Below, one piece after another: positions 38,960-46,725 of a stretch of 64,000 nt of DNA. The position numbers were made by a program, and so were the translations under genes. Source of the DNA: Aquitalea palustris (GTDB lineage: Bacteria > Pseudomonadota > Gammaproteobacteria > Burkholderiales > Chromobacteriaceae); NCBI RefSeq assembly GCF_003693445.1, contig NZ_RFAR01000057.1:20664-84663 (forward strand), given 5' to 3'. The first letter of the stretch is position 1. Each line of letters begins with the position of its first letter. A model generated the notes under the pieces. The model searched no databases. It was given only the letters and a program-made list of their open reading frames with translations, and had not been told where the DNA came from.

Positions 38960-39718
38960 TTACAAACGCAGCGCAGGATCAATCGAGCCATTTCGCAGAC
39001 AGGATTCAAAATACTGCTGCAGCCGCCGCGCCGTTTCATCACGGCGACCATAAGCCTCGAATTGCTCACCGGGAACCGCGCGGTATATCAGTGGAAAGGC
39101 CGGTGGCTTCCATATTTTCCAGCCCTTGCTCAAATAGGCTGAATTGGTGCTAATCAGGACGGTCTGCAAAGGGGCGGCCGCTTTCTTGGCAATCACGGCC
39201 ACGGCACCCCCGATATCATTAACCGGCTGGCGGGTTGTGCGTGTTCCTTCCGGGAATATCATCAACACGCCGCCTTGTTGAACGGTTTGAATTGCCTGAC
39301 GAAACATCTGCTCCGGATAACGATTCGAAACATATCCCGCCAGATAAGCCCCACACCCCAGAAACAGATTGGAACTGATGCTGGCCTTCATCAGGCACAC
39401 CGCATGCGGCACGCGCGACAGTACCAGGAAGGCATCAATCATGCTCGGATGATTCGGCACCAGCAGCATGCGTCCCTGTTGATTAAGCTGGTCCAGCGCC
39501 TGCAAATCCAGCTGCATCAGGCGGCAGGCTTGTGCCCCGGCCAGAAAACAGCGGCAAATGCGGCTGATCACCCATTGCACCAGCGGCTGGCGCCATTGTC
39601 CGGGTAGCAGCAACAATGGCAGGGCGCCAATATTACCCAATAGCAGCATGGAACCAAGCCAGGACAACATGAGATAAAAAAGTATTACCTGGCCCAGGCG
39701 TAAACAGCGGGACGACAT
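38960..39718 (-). CDS. PlsC-family (1-acylglycerol-3-phosphate-type) acyltransferase
   Basis: 252 aa. An N-terminal membrane segment (about 10-35) is followed by the acyltransferase motifs NHPSMIDAF (HX4D) and the phosphate-binding FPEGTRTT. Such proteins transfer an acyl chain from ACP or CoA to a hydroxyl group at the inner membrane; in aryl polyene clusters they may esterify the polyene to a lipid. It is the first gene of a minus-strand unit divergent from the ACP operon. Confidence 0.85.
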   Translation of the reverse strand: MSSRCLRLGQVILFYLMLSWLGSMLLLGNIGALPLLLLPGQWRQPLVQWVISRICRCFLAGAQACRLMQLDLQALDQLNQQGRMLLVPNHPSMIDAFLVLSRVPHAVCLMKASISSNLFLGCGAYLAGYVSNRYPEQMFRQAIQTVQQGGVLMIFPEGTRTTRQPVNDIGGAVAVIAKKAAAPLQTVLISTNSAYLSKGWKIWKPPAFPLIYRAVPGEQFEAYGRRDETARRLQQYFESCLRNGSIDPALRL

Positions 39719-39917
39719 GATTAAACTTTACTTTCGATTTGCAGTAACACACCGCCCGGATTGGTCATGGTGATAATACGGATTCATACTCTTGCCAGAA
39801 TAATCAAGGCAATGGTATTAACATCGCCAGCGCCACCATGGATCAAGGGGGATTTGCCGCGAATAAGGCCGCAGCAAAGCCGCTGGCGCATGCAACCCGG
39901 ATGCCATGATTTTACTA

Positions 39918-39923
39918 TATAAT
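39918..39923 (+). promoter_or_regulatory. Candidate -10 element in the divergent pigment-cluster promoter region
   Basis: TATAAT about 36 bp ahead of the ACP start at 39959, within an AT-rich 240-bp gap (39719-39958) between divergent units. No good -35 is seen at 17 bp, so an activator may be needed. The same gap should hold the acyltransferase promoter. Confidence 0.4.
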
Positions 39924-39958
39924 CAGCCCCCTTTGGTGCACGCAACGCTCTGGACTGG

Positions 39959-40243
39959 ATGCTTATGCTAGAAGAAATCATCAAGAACTATCTGATCAAT
40001 ACCAAGGCGAAAGATCCGGCTCTGTTTAATGATCCCGCCTTGCAAGTGTCGGCATTGGAGCTGGATTCGCTGGACATGGTGGAGATGTTGTTCGAAATCG
40101 AAGACCGCTGCGGCTTCCAGCTCCCCGATCCCAGCCGTTATCCGAAAATGGCTTTCCGGGAAATGCTGGACGATATCGAAAAGGCCATCCGTGAACACAA
40201 TAATGGCGAGCTGCCAGCGTTCAGCCTAGAGGCGGGCAAGTAA
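39959..40243 (+). CDS. Acyl carrier protein of the aryl polyene cluster
   Basis: 94 aa from ATG 39959, or 92 from ATG 39965, which is better spaced from TGGA. The phosphopantetheine attachment site is Ser37 in LELDSLDMVEMLFEIE; the surrounding acidic helix II is typical. It would carry the growing aryl polyene or its starter. It is first of a plus-strand operon with a ketosynthase and a dehydratase, with no gap before the ketosynthase. A second ACP is encoded at 52898-53188. Confidence 0.9.
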   Translation: MLMLEEIIKNYLINTKAKDPALFNDPALQVSALELDSLDMVEMLFEIEDRCGFQLPDPSRYPKMAFREMLDDIEKAIREHNNGELPAFSLEAGK

Positions 40244-41497
40244 TTGGCCAAGGTCCTGATTACCGGCATGGGCGCCATCAGCCCGCTGGGTGCCGACCTG
40301 CCTGGCAGCTTCGCCCGGGCACTGGCTGGCGATTGCGCAATCGGCCCGGCGTCTGCCGGCATCGCCAAATGGCTGCCAGATGTACTGCTGGCAAGCGCCG
40401 CTGCCGAGCCGCACACCATGCTGGATGCCAAACATGCCTCGCTCGACCGCGCCAGCCAGTTTGCCCTGGTGGCAGCGGGCGAGGCGATGAACGCGGCTGG
40501 TATCACGCCACGACCAGCCGACGCCCGCCGCTTTGGCGTGTTTGTCGGTATCGGTTTTGGCGGAGCCCACACCGTGGATGGCTTGTACGAGCGCTTTCAG
40601 TCTGCGGTCCAAAGCGAGGGTAAGCGCAATCCGACCGTGGTCCATCCGCTATCGGTGCCACGCATGATGGCCAACGCCGCCGCAGCTGCCATTTCGATGA
40701 CTTACGGCCTGAACGGGCCGAGCAATACCTATTCTGTCGCCTGTGCCTCGTCCGCCATCGCCATTGGTGAGGCTTTCCACGCCATCCGGGATGGCTATCT
40801 GGATGCCGCCATCGTGGTGGGGTGCGAAGCCATGCTGACGCCTGGCTCACTGCTGGCCTGGAATGCCTTGCGCGTGATGGCCAAGCCTGATGCGAACAAC
40901 CCGGCGCGCAGCTGCCGCCCCTTCTCGCAGGATCGCAGTGGTTTCGTACTGGGCGAAGGTGGCGCTGCCATCGTGCTGGAAAGTGCCGAACGCGCCCATG
41001 CCCGGCAACAGCCGGCACTGGCCGAGCTGTGCGGTTATGGCCGTAGCAGCGACGCCGCCCACCTGACTGCGCCCTCCAGTGCGGAACAGGTCTTTGCCAT
41101 GCAACAGGCACTGGCAGATGCCGGCTTGCAGCCGCAGCACATCCAGTACCTGAATGCCCACGGCACCGCCACCGAAGCCGGTGACGTGGTGGAAACAGAA
41201 TCCATCCGCAGTGTGTTTGGCGATGCGCTGCAGCAACTGGCCATCAGCTCGACCAAGTCCATGCATGGTCACCTGATCGGAGCCAGCGGCATTCTGGAAT
41301 TCGCTCTGGCGGTGATGGCGATGAACAGCGGTTCGCTGCCGCCCACCGCTACGCTGGAAACACCAGACCCGCGCTGCGACCTTGACTTCATCCCGCTACA
41401 GGCGCGGCATGGCTGTCAGGTCGATGCCATCATGTCCAACTCCTTTGCCTTCGGCGGCAGCAATGCCTCGCTGGTGGCTCGACGTCACCCGGCATGA
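40244..41497 (+). CDS. Beta-ketoacyl-ACP synthase (FabF-like; ApeR-like)
   Basis: 417 aa from a TTG directly after the ACP stop codon. The catalytic triad is intact: Cys167 in SVACASSA, His306 in NAHGTATEAGD and His343 in KSMHGHLIGASG. It should perform decarboxylative Claisen condensation of acyl-ACP with malonyl-ACP during polyene extension. Among the cluster's ketosynthases this full-length, stand-alone one fits ApeR; the other pair fits ApeO/ApeC. Its end overlaps the dehydratase start (ATGA). Confidence 0.9.
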   Translation: MAKVLITGMGAISPLGADLPGSFARALAGDCAIGPASAGIAKWLPDVLLASAAAEPHTMLDAKHASLDRASQFALVAAGEAMNAAGITPRPADARRFGVFVGIGFGGAHTVDGLYERFQSAVQSEGKRNPTVVHPLSVPRMMANAAAAAISMTYGLNGPSNTYSVACASSAIAIGEAFHAIRDGYLDAAIVVGCEAMLTPGSLLAWNALRVMAKPDANNPARSCRPFSQDRSGFVLGEGGAAIVLESAERAHARQQPALAELCGYGRSSDAAHLTAPSSAEQVFAMQQALADAGLQPQHIQYLNAHGTATEAGDVVETESIRSVFGDALQQLAISSTKSMHGHLIGASGILEFALAVMAMNSGSLPPTATLETPDPRCDLDFIPLQARHGCQVDAIMSNSFAFGGSNASLVARRHPA

Positions 41498-41988
41498 CCC
41501 AGGATTACCACTACCCGATGTTGCTGCAGCGCGACGATATCCAGCAGATATTGCCGCACCGCGGGGCCATTTTCGTGTGTGAGCAACTGTGTATCGAAGG
41601 GCCGCACCAGTTTCATGGCACAGCCTGCTGGCCAAGCGACAATGCGGTGATCCAGGGTCATTTTCCCGGGCTGCCCATCGTGCCGGGCGTGATGCTGATC
41701 GAATCGATGGCGCAGTTTGCCGGAGCCGGCCTGCTGGCCGGTGATCCTTACGTCAAGACTCTGCCGCAGGATTCAGTCGGGGTACTGGCGGCGGTGCGCA
41801 ACTGCTGGTTTAAACAGCCCGTGCTGCCGGACTGCGCCGTGGAATTTTTCATCCAGTGCCGCCAGGTAGCCCCCTTGCTGGTGCAGGTGAATGCCCAGGT
41901 CAAGGTGGCGGATAGCGAAGTTGCCAAGCTGGAGATTGCGCTGGCTTATGCACCGCGCACGCAATTGCAGGATAACAGTCCGGCCTAG
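41494..41988 (+). CDS. 3-hydroxyacyl-ACP dehydratase, FabZ-like hotdog
   Basis: 164 aa. The hotdog motifs LPHRGAIFVCE and GHFPGLPIVPGVMLIE are complete, giving the catalytic His (GHFPG) and Glu (LIE) of FabZ. It would dehydrate 3-hydroxyacyl-ACP to the trans-2-enoyl form, building conjugation because no enoyl reductase is encoded nearby. It overlaps the ketosynthase by 4 bp and ends 37 bp from the convergent ketoreductase gene. Confidence 0.9.
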   Translation: MTQDYHYPMLLQRDDIQQILPHRGAIFVCEQLCIEGPHQFHGTACWPSDNAVIQGHFPGLPIVPGVMLIESMAQFAGAGLLAGDPYVKTLPQDSVGVLAAVRNCWFKQPVLPDCAVEFFIQCRQVAPLLVQVNAQVKVADSEVAKLEIALAYAPRTQLQDNSPA

Positions 41989-41996
41989 GCTCGCAT

Positions 41997-42021
41997 GGCA
42001 GGCGCAAGGCGCTTGCCTGCC
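41997..42021. terminator. Candidate hairpin between convergent pigment operons
   Basis: GGCAGGCGCAAG pairs imperfectly with CTTGCCTGCC (two-base bulge) in the 37-bp gap between dehydratase and ketoreductase genes. No clear T run follows, so it is a weak candidate. Confidence 0.35.
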
Positions 42022-42025
42022 GCTG

Positions 42026-42745
42026 CTACAGCATGCCGCCGTTGATGGAAATGACCTGGCCGCTGATATAAGCCGCCTGTTCCGATGCCAGAAAGGCCAC
42101 CAGGCTGGCCACTTCTTCCGGTTTACCTGTCCGCTTCATCGGCACCATCCGTGCCACCATGTCCTTGTCGAACACATCCTTGCTCATGGCCGACTCGATA
42201 ATGCCCGGCGCCACCGCATTGACGGTAATGCCACGGCTGGCCAGCTCCAGCGCCAGCGACTTGGTCGCGCCGTGCAGCGCGCTCTTGGCCGCCGCATAGT
42301 TGGTCTGGCCGCGATTGCCGGCCAGCGCCGCCACCGAGGTGATATTGATGATGCGCCCCCAGCGGGTGCGGATCATCGGCATGGTCAAGGGCTGGGTGAC
42401 ATTGAAGAAACCATGCAGCGAGACATCGATCACCCTATGCCATTGCGCCGCCTGCATGCCGGGAAACACCGCGTCGTCGTGTATGCCGGCATTGTTGACC
42501 AGCACTTGCACCGGCCCTTGCGCAAGCAGCCCTTCCAGCGCGGCCAGACTGGCGGCAGCATCGGCCACATCGAACTGCACTGCCTCGGCGCTATGGCCCT
42601 CGGCCACTAGCGACTGGCACAGGCTTTGCGCCGCAGCCAGATTGCTGTTGGCGTGAATGATGACATGGAAGCCATCGCTGGCCAGACGCTGGCAGATGGC
42701 AGCACCAATGGCACCGCTACCGCCGGTAATAAGGGCTCGTTTCAT
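42026..42745 (-). CDS. 3-ketoacyl-ACP reductase, FabG/ApeQ-like
   Basis: 239 aa from ATG 42745; a TTG at 42757 overlapping the upstream stop is the alternative. SDR signatures: ALITGGSGAIGAAI for NADPH, NNAGIHDD, and the catalytic Ser-Tyr-Lys in NITSVAALAG...TNYAAAKSA. It reduces the beta-keto group in each extension cycle. It is the last gene of the 13-gene minus-strand operon. Confidence 0.92.
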   Translation of the reverse strand: MKRALITGGSGAIGAAICQRLASDGFHVIIHANSNLAAAQSLCQSLVAEGHSAEAVQFDVADAAASLAALEGLLAQGPVQVLVNNAGIHDDAVFPGMQAAQWHRVIDVSLHGFFNVTQPLTMPMIRTRWGRIINITSVAALAGNRGQTNYAAAKSALHGATKSLALELASRGITVNAVAPGIIESAMSKDVFDKDMVARMVPMKRTGKPEEVASLVAFLASEQAAYISGQVISINGGML

Positions 42746-42753
42746 GACAGGAC

Positions 42754-43209
42754 TCAAGAAGAAGTAAGGCGGGGAGCCAGCGCGGCTGCATCCAGCACCA
42801 CGCTGAGGCGACCGCTTGCCAGCACACTGCCGGCAGCTGCCAGTTCGAACTGATACATGGCGGTGATTGCATTGCCCGACAGGCGCTGCACGTGGATGGA
42901 CAAGGCAGCATCCAGCGTGTCCAGCTGCTGGCAGTGCCAGCGCAGCTCGCGCACGCTGGCCAGATAGCCGGCACGGGCAGCTGCGGCATCGCCAGCCAGC
43001 AGCGCGCCATGCAAGGCCATGGCCTGGGCGGCATATTCGATGGCATTGGCAATGCCAAGCCGGCCAGCCGCCCGCAGGGGATTGCCTGCCAGCAGATGAC
43101 TGCGGCTGAAGCAGACGATTTGCTCATTATCCCAGCGCTCCACCCCATCCAGCAGACACATGCTGCCCTGGTGCGGAATACGGGCCGCAATCGCCGCGCG
43201 GTCCATCAT
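42754..43209 (-). CDS. Hotdog dehydratase subunit, ApeP-like
   Basis: 151 aa starting MMDRAAIAARIPHQGSMCLL, with IEYAAQAMALHGAL on the central helix. This is the FabZ-like fold of ApeP-type proteins, which in aryl polyene systems pair with a small ApeI dehydratase to form the active enzyme. The candidate partner is encoded at 50563-50862 of the same operon. Its start overlaps the upstream ketosynthase-like gene by 4 bp. Confidence 0.82.
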   Translation of the reverse strand: MMDRAAIAARIPHQGSMCLLDGVERWDNEQIVCFSRSHLLAGNPLRAAGRLGIANAIEYAAQAMALHGALLAGDAAAARAGYLASVRELRWHCQQLDTLDAALSIHVQRLSGNAITAMYQFELAAAGSVLASGRLSVVLDAAALAPRLTSS

Positions 43210-44000
43210 GCCGCCACCTCGATCGCCAGGCGGCAGTCATCCAGATAATCGATCACCACCCGTCCCGGCTGCCCACTGGCCAGCAGCTGCAACAGCGGCA
43301 GGCTGCGGGCGGATGGAATGCTCAGGCGCAATTGCTCCAGGCCGGCATCCTGCATGGTGGTCGCCGGCTCCTGGCTCAAGGCAAGCTGCAGCCTGGCCTT
43401 GCTGGCGGCACTGGCTTGCGGGCTGAGCACCATGCCCACACCCATCGGATAGGGAATCGGCCGTTGCGCATACAGCGGCTCGGGATAAGCGGTGTCAAAA
43501 GACACCAGCAAACAGGACTGGGCGCCGCTCAGTGCCTGGGTGGCGCACTCCAGCAAACCGGCGGCAAAAGTAGCGTCATAGGCGCACAGGCTGGTGGACG
43601 CTGCAGTACAGCCGGTGGCAATGCCCCAGTAACCAGCCGGCGCATTGTGTACCGAGTTGTGAAAACGGGTGGGCGAAATCAGCCGCTCATCCGAAGCCAG
43701 CACATCCAGCAGGCTGTGGCAGTTTTCACAATCCCCACCGGTAGAGCTGAAGATATTGGGCAGCTGAGCGGCATCGGCAGCCGCATCCGCCACCGCCGCC
43801 AGGCCTACCGCCATCGACAATTTGACCGCCGCCCCTACCCTGCGGCGTTCGGTCGCCGGCAAGGCCTGTGCCGGCGGCAACACCACCGCGGCCGCCATAT
43901 GGGCTTGCTGCCCCAGCAGACAGGGCTGCGCCGCACTCCAGTCAGGCATGCCCGGACCAAGAACGCTCAGTCCCTGCAGATAAACCGTTACCGTACTCAT
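43206..44000 (-). CDS. Ketosynthase-like chain-length-factor protein, ApeC-like
   Basis: 264 aa, shorter than a true ketosynthase. It belongs to the short beta-ketoacyl-synthase-like family (Ketoacyl-synt_2) seen in aryl polyene clusters: FSSTGGDCENCHSLLDVLAS, HNSVHNAPAGYWGIATG. The two C-terminal active-site histidine motifs are missing, so it should be the inactive partner of the ApeO-like ketosynthase encoded just upstream (4-bp overlap), helping to set chain length. The Cys in TGCTAAS may be incidental. Confidence 0.82.
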   Translation of the reverse strand: MSTVTVYLQGLSVLGPGMPDWSAAQPCLLGQQAHMAAAVVLPPAQALPATERRRVGAAVKLSMAVGLAAVADAAADAAQLPNIFSSTGGDCENCHSLLDVLASDERLISPTRFHNSVHNAPAGYWGIATGCTAASTSLCAYDATFAAGLLECATQALSGAQSCLLVSFDTAYPEPLYAQRPIPYPMGVGMVLSPQASAASKARLQLALSQEPATTMQDAGLEQLRLSIPSARSLPLLQLLASGQPGRVVIDYLDDCRLAIEVAA

Positions 44001-45190
44001 GCATTCACCCGCGAAAATACCAGGCTGCAGTTACTGCCGCCAAAACCGAAAGAATTACTCAAGACATGCTGCAGAGGCTGTTCCCGCGTTTGCAGCAGGT
44101 AGTTGCACGGCAGCTGCGCATCCACTTGCCGGGTGCCGACACCGCCGGGCAGCAAGCCCTCGCGTAGCGCCAGCACGCTGAACACCGCCTCGATGCCACC
44201 GGCAGCACCCAGGGTATGGCCGGTATGGCCCTTGGTGGAGCTACAAGGCGTCTGCTGGCCGAACAGCGACAGCACCGCCGCTCCTTCCGCTGCGTCATTA
44301 CTGGGCGTGGCCGTGCCGTGCAGATTGATATAACCGATATCGGCCGCTTGCAGTCCCGCCATGCGCAGGGCCTGCTCCATCGCGGCGCGGGCACCCAAGC
44401 CTTGCGGATGAGGCGAGGACATATGATAGGCATCACTGCTTTCGCCGATGCCGGTGCAGAGGATGTCGCCGGGCTGCGCCAGGTCGCCGCGTTCCAGCAA
44501 GGCATAGGCGGCGCCCTCGCCCACGGAGATGCCGTCACGCTCGCTGTCAAAAGGACGGCAAGGATTGGGCGACACCAGTTGCAACGAGGAAAATCCATAA
44601 ATGGTGGTCAGGCACAGGGTATCCACACCACCGACGATGGCTGCATCGATCAGCCCGGCAGCCAGCATGCGCTGGGCGGTACCAAACACCTTGGCGCTGG
44701 AGGAACAGGCGGTGGATACCACACAGGCCGGGCCGCTCAGTGCGAAAAATTGCCGGACGAAGTCCGCCACGGAATAAGCATTATGCGTTTCGCGATAGCG
44801 ATGCCCGGGCGGCAAGGCCCCCGTTTGCGCATCGCGCTGGCGGTAAGCCTGCTCCGAACTGAGAATGCCCGAGGTGCTGGAGCCCAGAAACACGCCAACA
44901 CGACCGGCACCATGGCGCGCCACGGCCGCCTGCACGCTGGCAACAAAGCCATCCTGCTCCAGTGCCAGCTGCGCCAGGCGGTTGTTGCGGCAGTCGTAGC
45001 GTTGCAGCGCCGGCCGCAGCAGTACATCGTCCAGACCGGCCACTTCGCCGATGCAGACATCGAAATCCACCGTTTCCCAGCGTTTTTTCACGATGCCGCC
45101 GCGTTGCTGACGCAGGGCGGCAAGATGGGCATCCAACCCGCTGCCCAGGGCAGAGGTCAGGGTATAGGCACTAAGTCTGATTGCTTGCAT
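43997..45190 (-). CDS. Beta-ketoacyl-ACP synthase, ApeO-like
   Basis: 397 aa. Catalytic residues are present: Cys162 in STACSSSAKVFG, His in NLHGTATPSND and His in STKGHTGHTLGAAGG. It should be the active half of a heterodimer with the ApeC-like protein encoded 4 bp overlapping downstream, elongating the aryl starter with malonyl units. It starts 54 bp after the deacetylase gene, the largest gap in this operon. Confidence 0.9.
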   Translation of the reverse strand: MQAIRLSAYTLTSALGSGLDAHLAALRQQRGGIVKKRWETVDFDVCIGEVAGLDDVLLRPALQRYDCRNNRLAQLALEQDGFVASVQAAVARHGAGRVGVFLGSSTSGILSSEQAYRQRDAQTGALPPGHRYRETHNAYSVADFVRQFFALSGPACVVSTACSSSAKVFGTAQRMLAAGLIDAAIVGGVDTLCLTTIYGFSSLQLVSPNPCRPFDSERDGISVGEGAAYALLERGDLAQPGDILCTGIGESSDAYHMSSPHPQGLGARAAMEQALRMAGLQAADIGYINLHGTATPSNDAAEGAAVLSLFGQQTPCSSTKGHTGHTLGAAGGIEAVFSVLALREGLLPGGVGTRQVDAQLPCNYLLQTREQPLQHVLSNSFGFGGSNCSLVFSRVNA

Positions 45191-45244
45191 AAACGACGGG
45201 ACGAGTCAGCTTGGGTTAGCGAAAAGGCAGGCAGCAGCAACCGG

Positions 45245-46048
45245 TCAGTCCGGTTGGCATGCCTGAGGCAGTGTGACCGCCTGCAGCTTGCGTCTGGCCA
45301 GTTCCTCCAGCAAACGCGGCAGAACGGCCAGAATCAGCGGCGTGCCGTCCGCAGTGCGGGCGGCGTTGCCATCGTGCAGCAGCAGTATATCGCCTGCCGC
45401 CAGATTGCGAAGGAGCCTGGTGTAGACCAGCTCGGGATCGTGGACGCGCGTATCATAGCCACGCCGGGTCCAGCTCGCAAGAAACAAACCCTCACGCTGC
45501 AACACCGGCTCGAGCAAGGGATTGCGCAAGCCGGCAATCGGGCGGAAAAACCGCGTGGACTGGCCAGTAATGGCCTGCAAGGTGGCCCGGCCCTCTCCCA
45601 CCTCGCGCCGCCATCCGGCCACACCAAACAGCGATGTCTGCTTGCGATGGCGCTGGCCGTGGTTCTCCACCGCATGGCCATCCAGCGCGGCCTGACGGCA
45701 CAGCGCGGGATACTGCGCTGCCCGTTCGCCAATACAAAAGAAAGTGGCCTTCACCCCGTACTGGCGCAGGATGTCCAGCACCGCCGGCGTCACCGCCGGG
45801 TCCGGACCATCATCGATGGTAATGGCTACCTCGCCACGGCGGATGGAGGACGTCGGCAGCCGGCTCAGATTGGGCCCCAGCAAGCTGCAGCGCGGCAACA
45901 AGCCGGCCAGGGCAATAAGCCCGTGCAGCAACACCAGCAGCAGCAATAACACCAACCAGTGCTGCGGCATGACACACAGCGCCAGCAAGGCCACACCATG
46001 CAAGGCCAGGCAAAATTTCAGAAACGGGGAAAGCCGTGTCAGCATCAT
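45245..46048 (-). CDS. Polysaccharide deacetylase family protein (NodB domain), membrane-anchored
   Basis: 267 aa from ATG 46048, which overlaps the upstream stop (ATGA) and has GGAGGA in front. Two hydrophobic segments near the N terminus (LALHGVALLALCVM; LLVLLLLLVLLHGLIALAGL) anchor it. The NodB domain follows: VAITIDDGPDP (metal and catalytic Asp), GHAVENHGQRHRKQ (His ligands), FRPIAGLRNP and DILLLHDG. A deacetylase would be unusual chemistry for a polyene; it may remove an acyl group from the sugar or lipid anchor. That role is inference. Confidence 0.85.
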   Translation of the reverse strand: MMLTRLSPFLKFCLALHGVALLALCVMPQHWLVLLLLLVLLHGLIALAGLLPRCSLLGPNLSRLPTSSIRRGEVAITIDDGPDPAVTPAVLDILRQYGVKATFFCIGERAAQYPALCRQAALDGHAVENHGQRHRKQTSLFGVAGWRREVGEGRATLQAITGQSTRFFRPIAGLRNPLLEPVLQREGLFLASWTRRGYDTRVHDPELVYTRLLRNLAAGDILLLHDGNAARTADGTPLILAVLPRLLEELARRKLQAVTLPQACQPD

Positions 46049-46725
46049 CTGTCCTCCATGGTGGCGGCTGGCTTGCCGGACAAAGGCCCGTGCAGCAGCC
46101 AGTGCTGCCACTGCGCGCGCCACACCGGCCAGCTATGGTCTCCTGCCGTGCGGCGGACCTGTGCCGGCAGCAGCAGGGTGGCCAGCATGTCCTGTCCGGC
46201 GGCAAAGCGATCCTCTGCGGCCAGGCTGAGCCATAGCGGGCAGCCAGCCCGCTCTCCCCGCTTAGCCAGCCAGTGCCACCAGCGGCGCTCATCCTGCAAG
46301 GAACAATCCGGATCAGCCGCCCAGCCCTCCGGGCCACCTGCCGCGCGGATTTCCTGCAGGATATCCGCCGTGCCGGGATAGGGTGCCAGCAGCTTGATGC
46401 CTGCCAGCTGCTCGCCATGCACCGCAGCGTAATGCAGGGCATTGAAGGCGCCCAGCGAAATCCCGGCCAGCCAGATGGCAGCATAGCCCTGCTGGCGCGC
46501 TGGCAGGATGACTTCCTGCTGCAGCGTGCTGGCTACCGTACCTGCCATCACCTGTTGATAACCTACATCGGCCAGCAAGATGTCCAGCGGCAGTCCCAGT
46601 TCGCGCACTGCGGCCACCATGCCCTGCGCCAGCATGTCTTCCAGGCTGGCTTTGGCTGGTGGCAACAGCACCAGCAGCGTGTCGGCGCGGTGGTCCGCGT
46701 GGTAGGCGTCAGCGAGGCAGCGCAC
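46045..46725 (-). CDS. Alpha/beta-hydrolase-fold protein in the pigment operon
   Basis: 226 aa, no signal peptide. A nucleophile elbow AGISLGAFNAL (Ser), LSLAAEDRF (acid residue) and AGDHSWPVW (His) give a plausible Ser-Asp-His triad. No closer family was recognised. It could be a thioesterase or esterase that releases or transfers the finished polyene, since no dedicated thioesterase is seen elsewhere in the cluster. It overlaps both neighbours (17 and 4 bp), so it is firmly in the operon. Confidence 0.75.
   Translation of the reverse strand: MRCLADAYHADHRADTLLVLLPPAKASLEDMLAQGMVAAVRELGLPLDILLADVGYQQVMAGTVASTLQQEVILPARQQGYAAIWLAGISLGAFNALHYAAVHGEQLAGIKLLAPYPGTADILQEIRAAGGPEGWAADPDCSLQDERRWWHWLAKRGERAGCPLWLSLAAEDRFAAGQDMLATLLLPAQVRRTAGDHSWPVWRAQWQHWLLHGPLSGKPAATMEDR

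Noticed and set aside
44216..45949. Plus-strand open frame across the ketosynthase and deacetylase genes
   Set aside because: Antisense shadow of genes with intact catalytic motifs.
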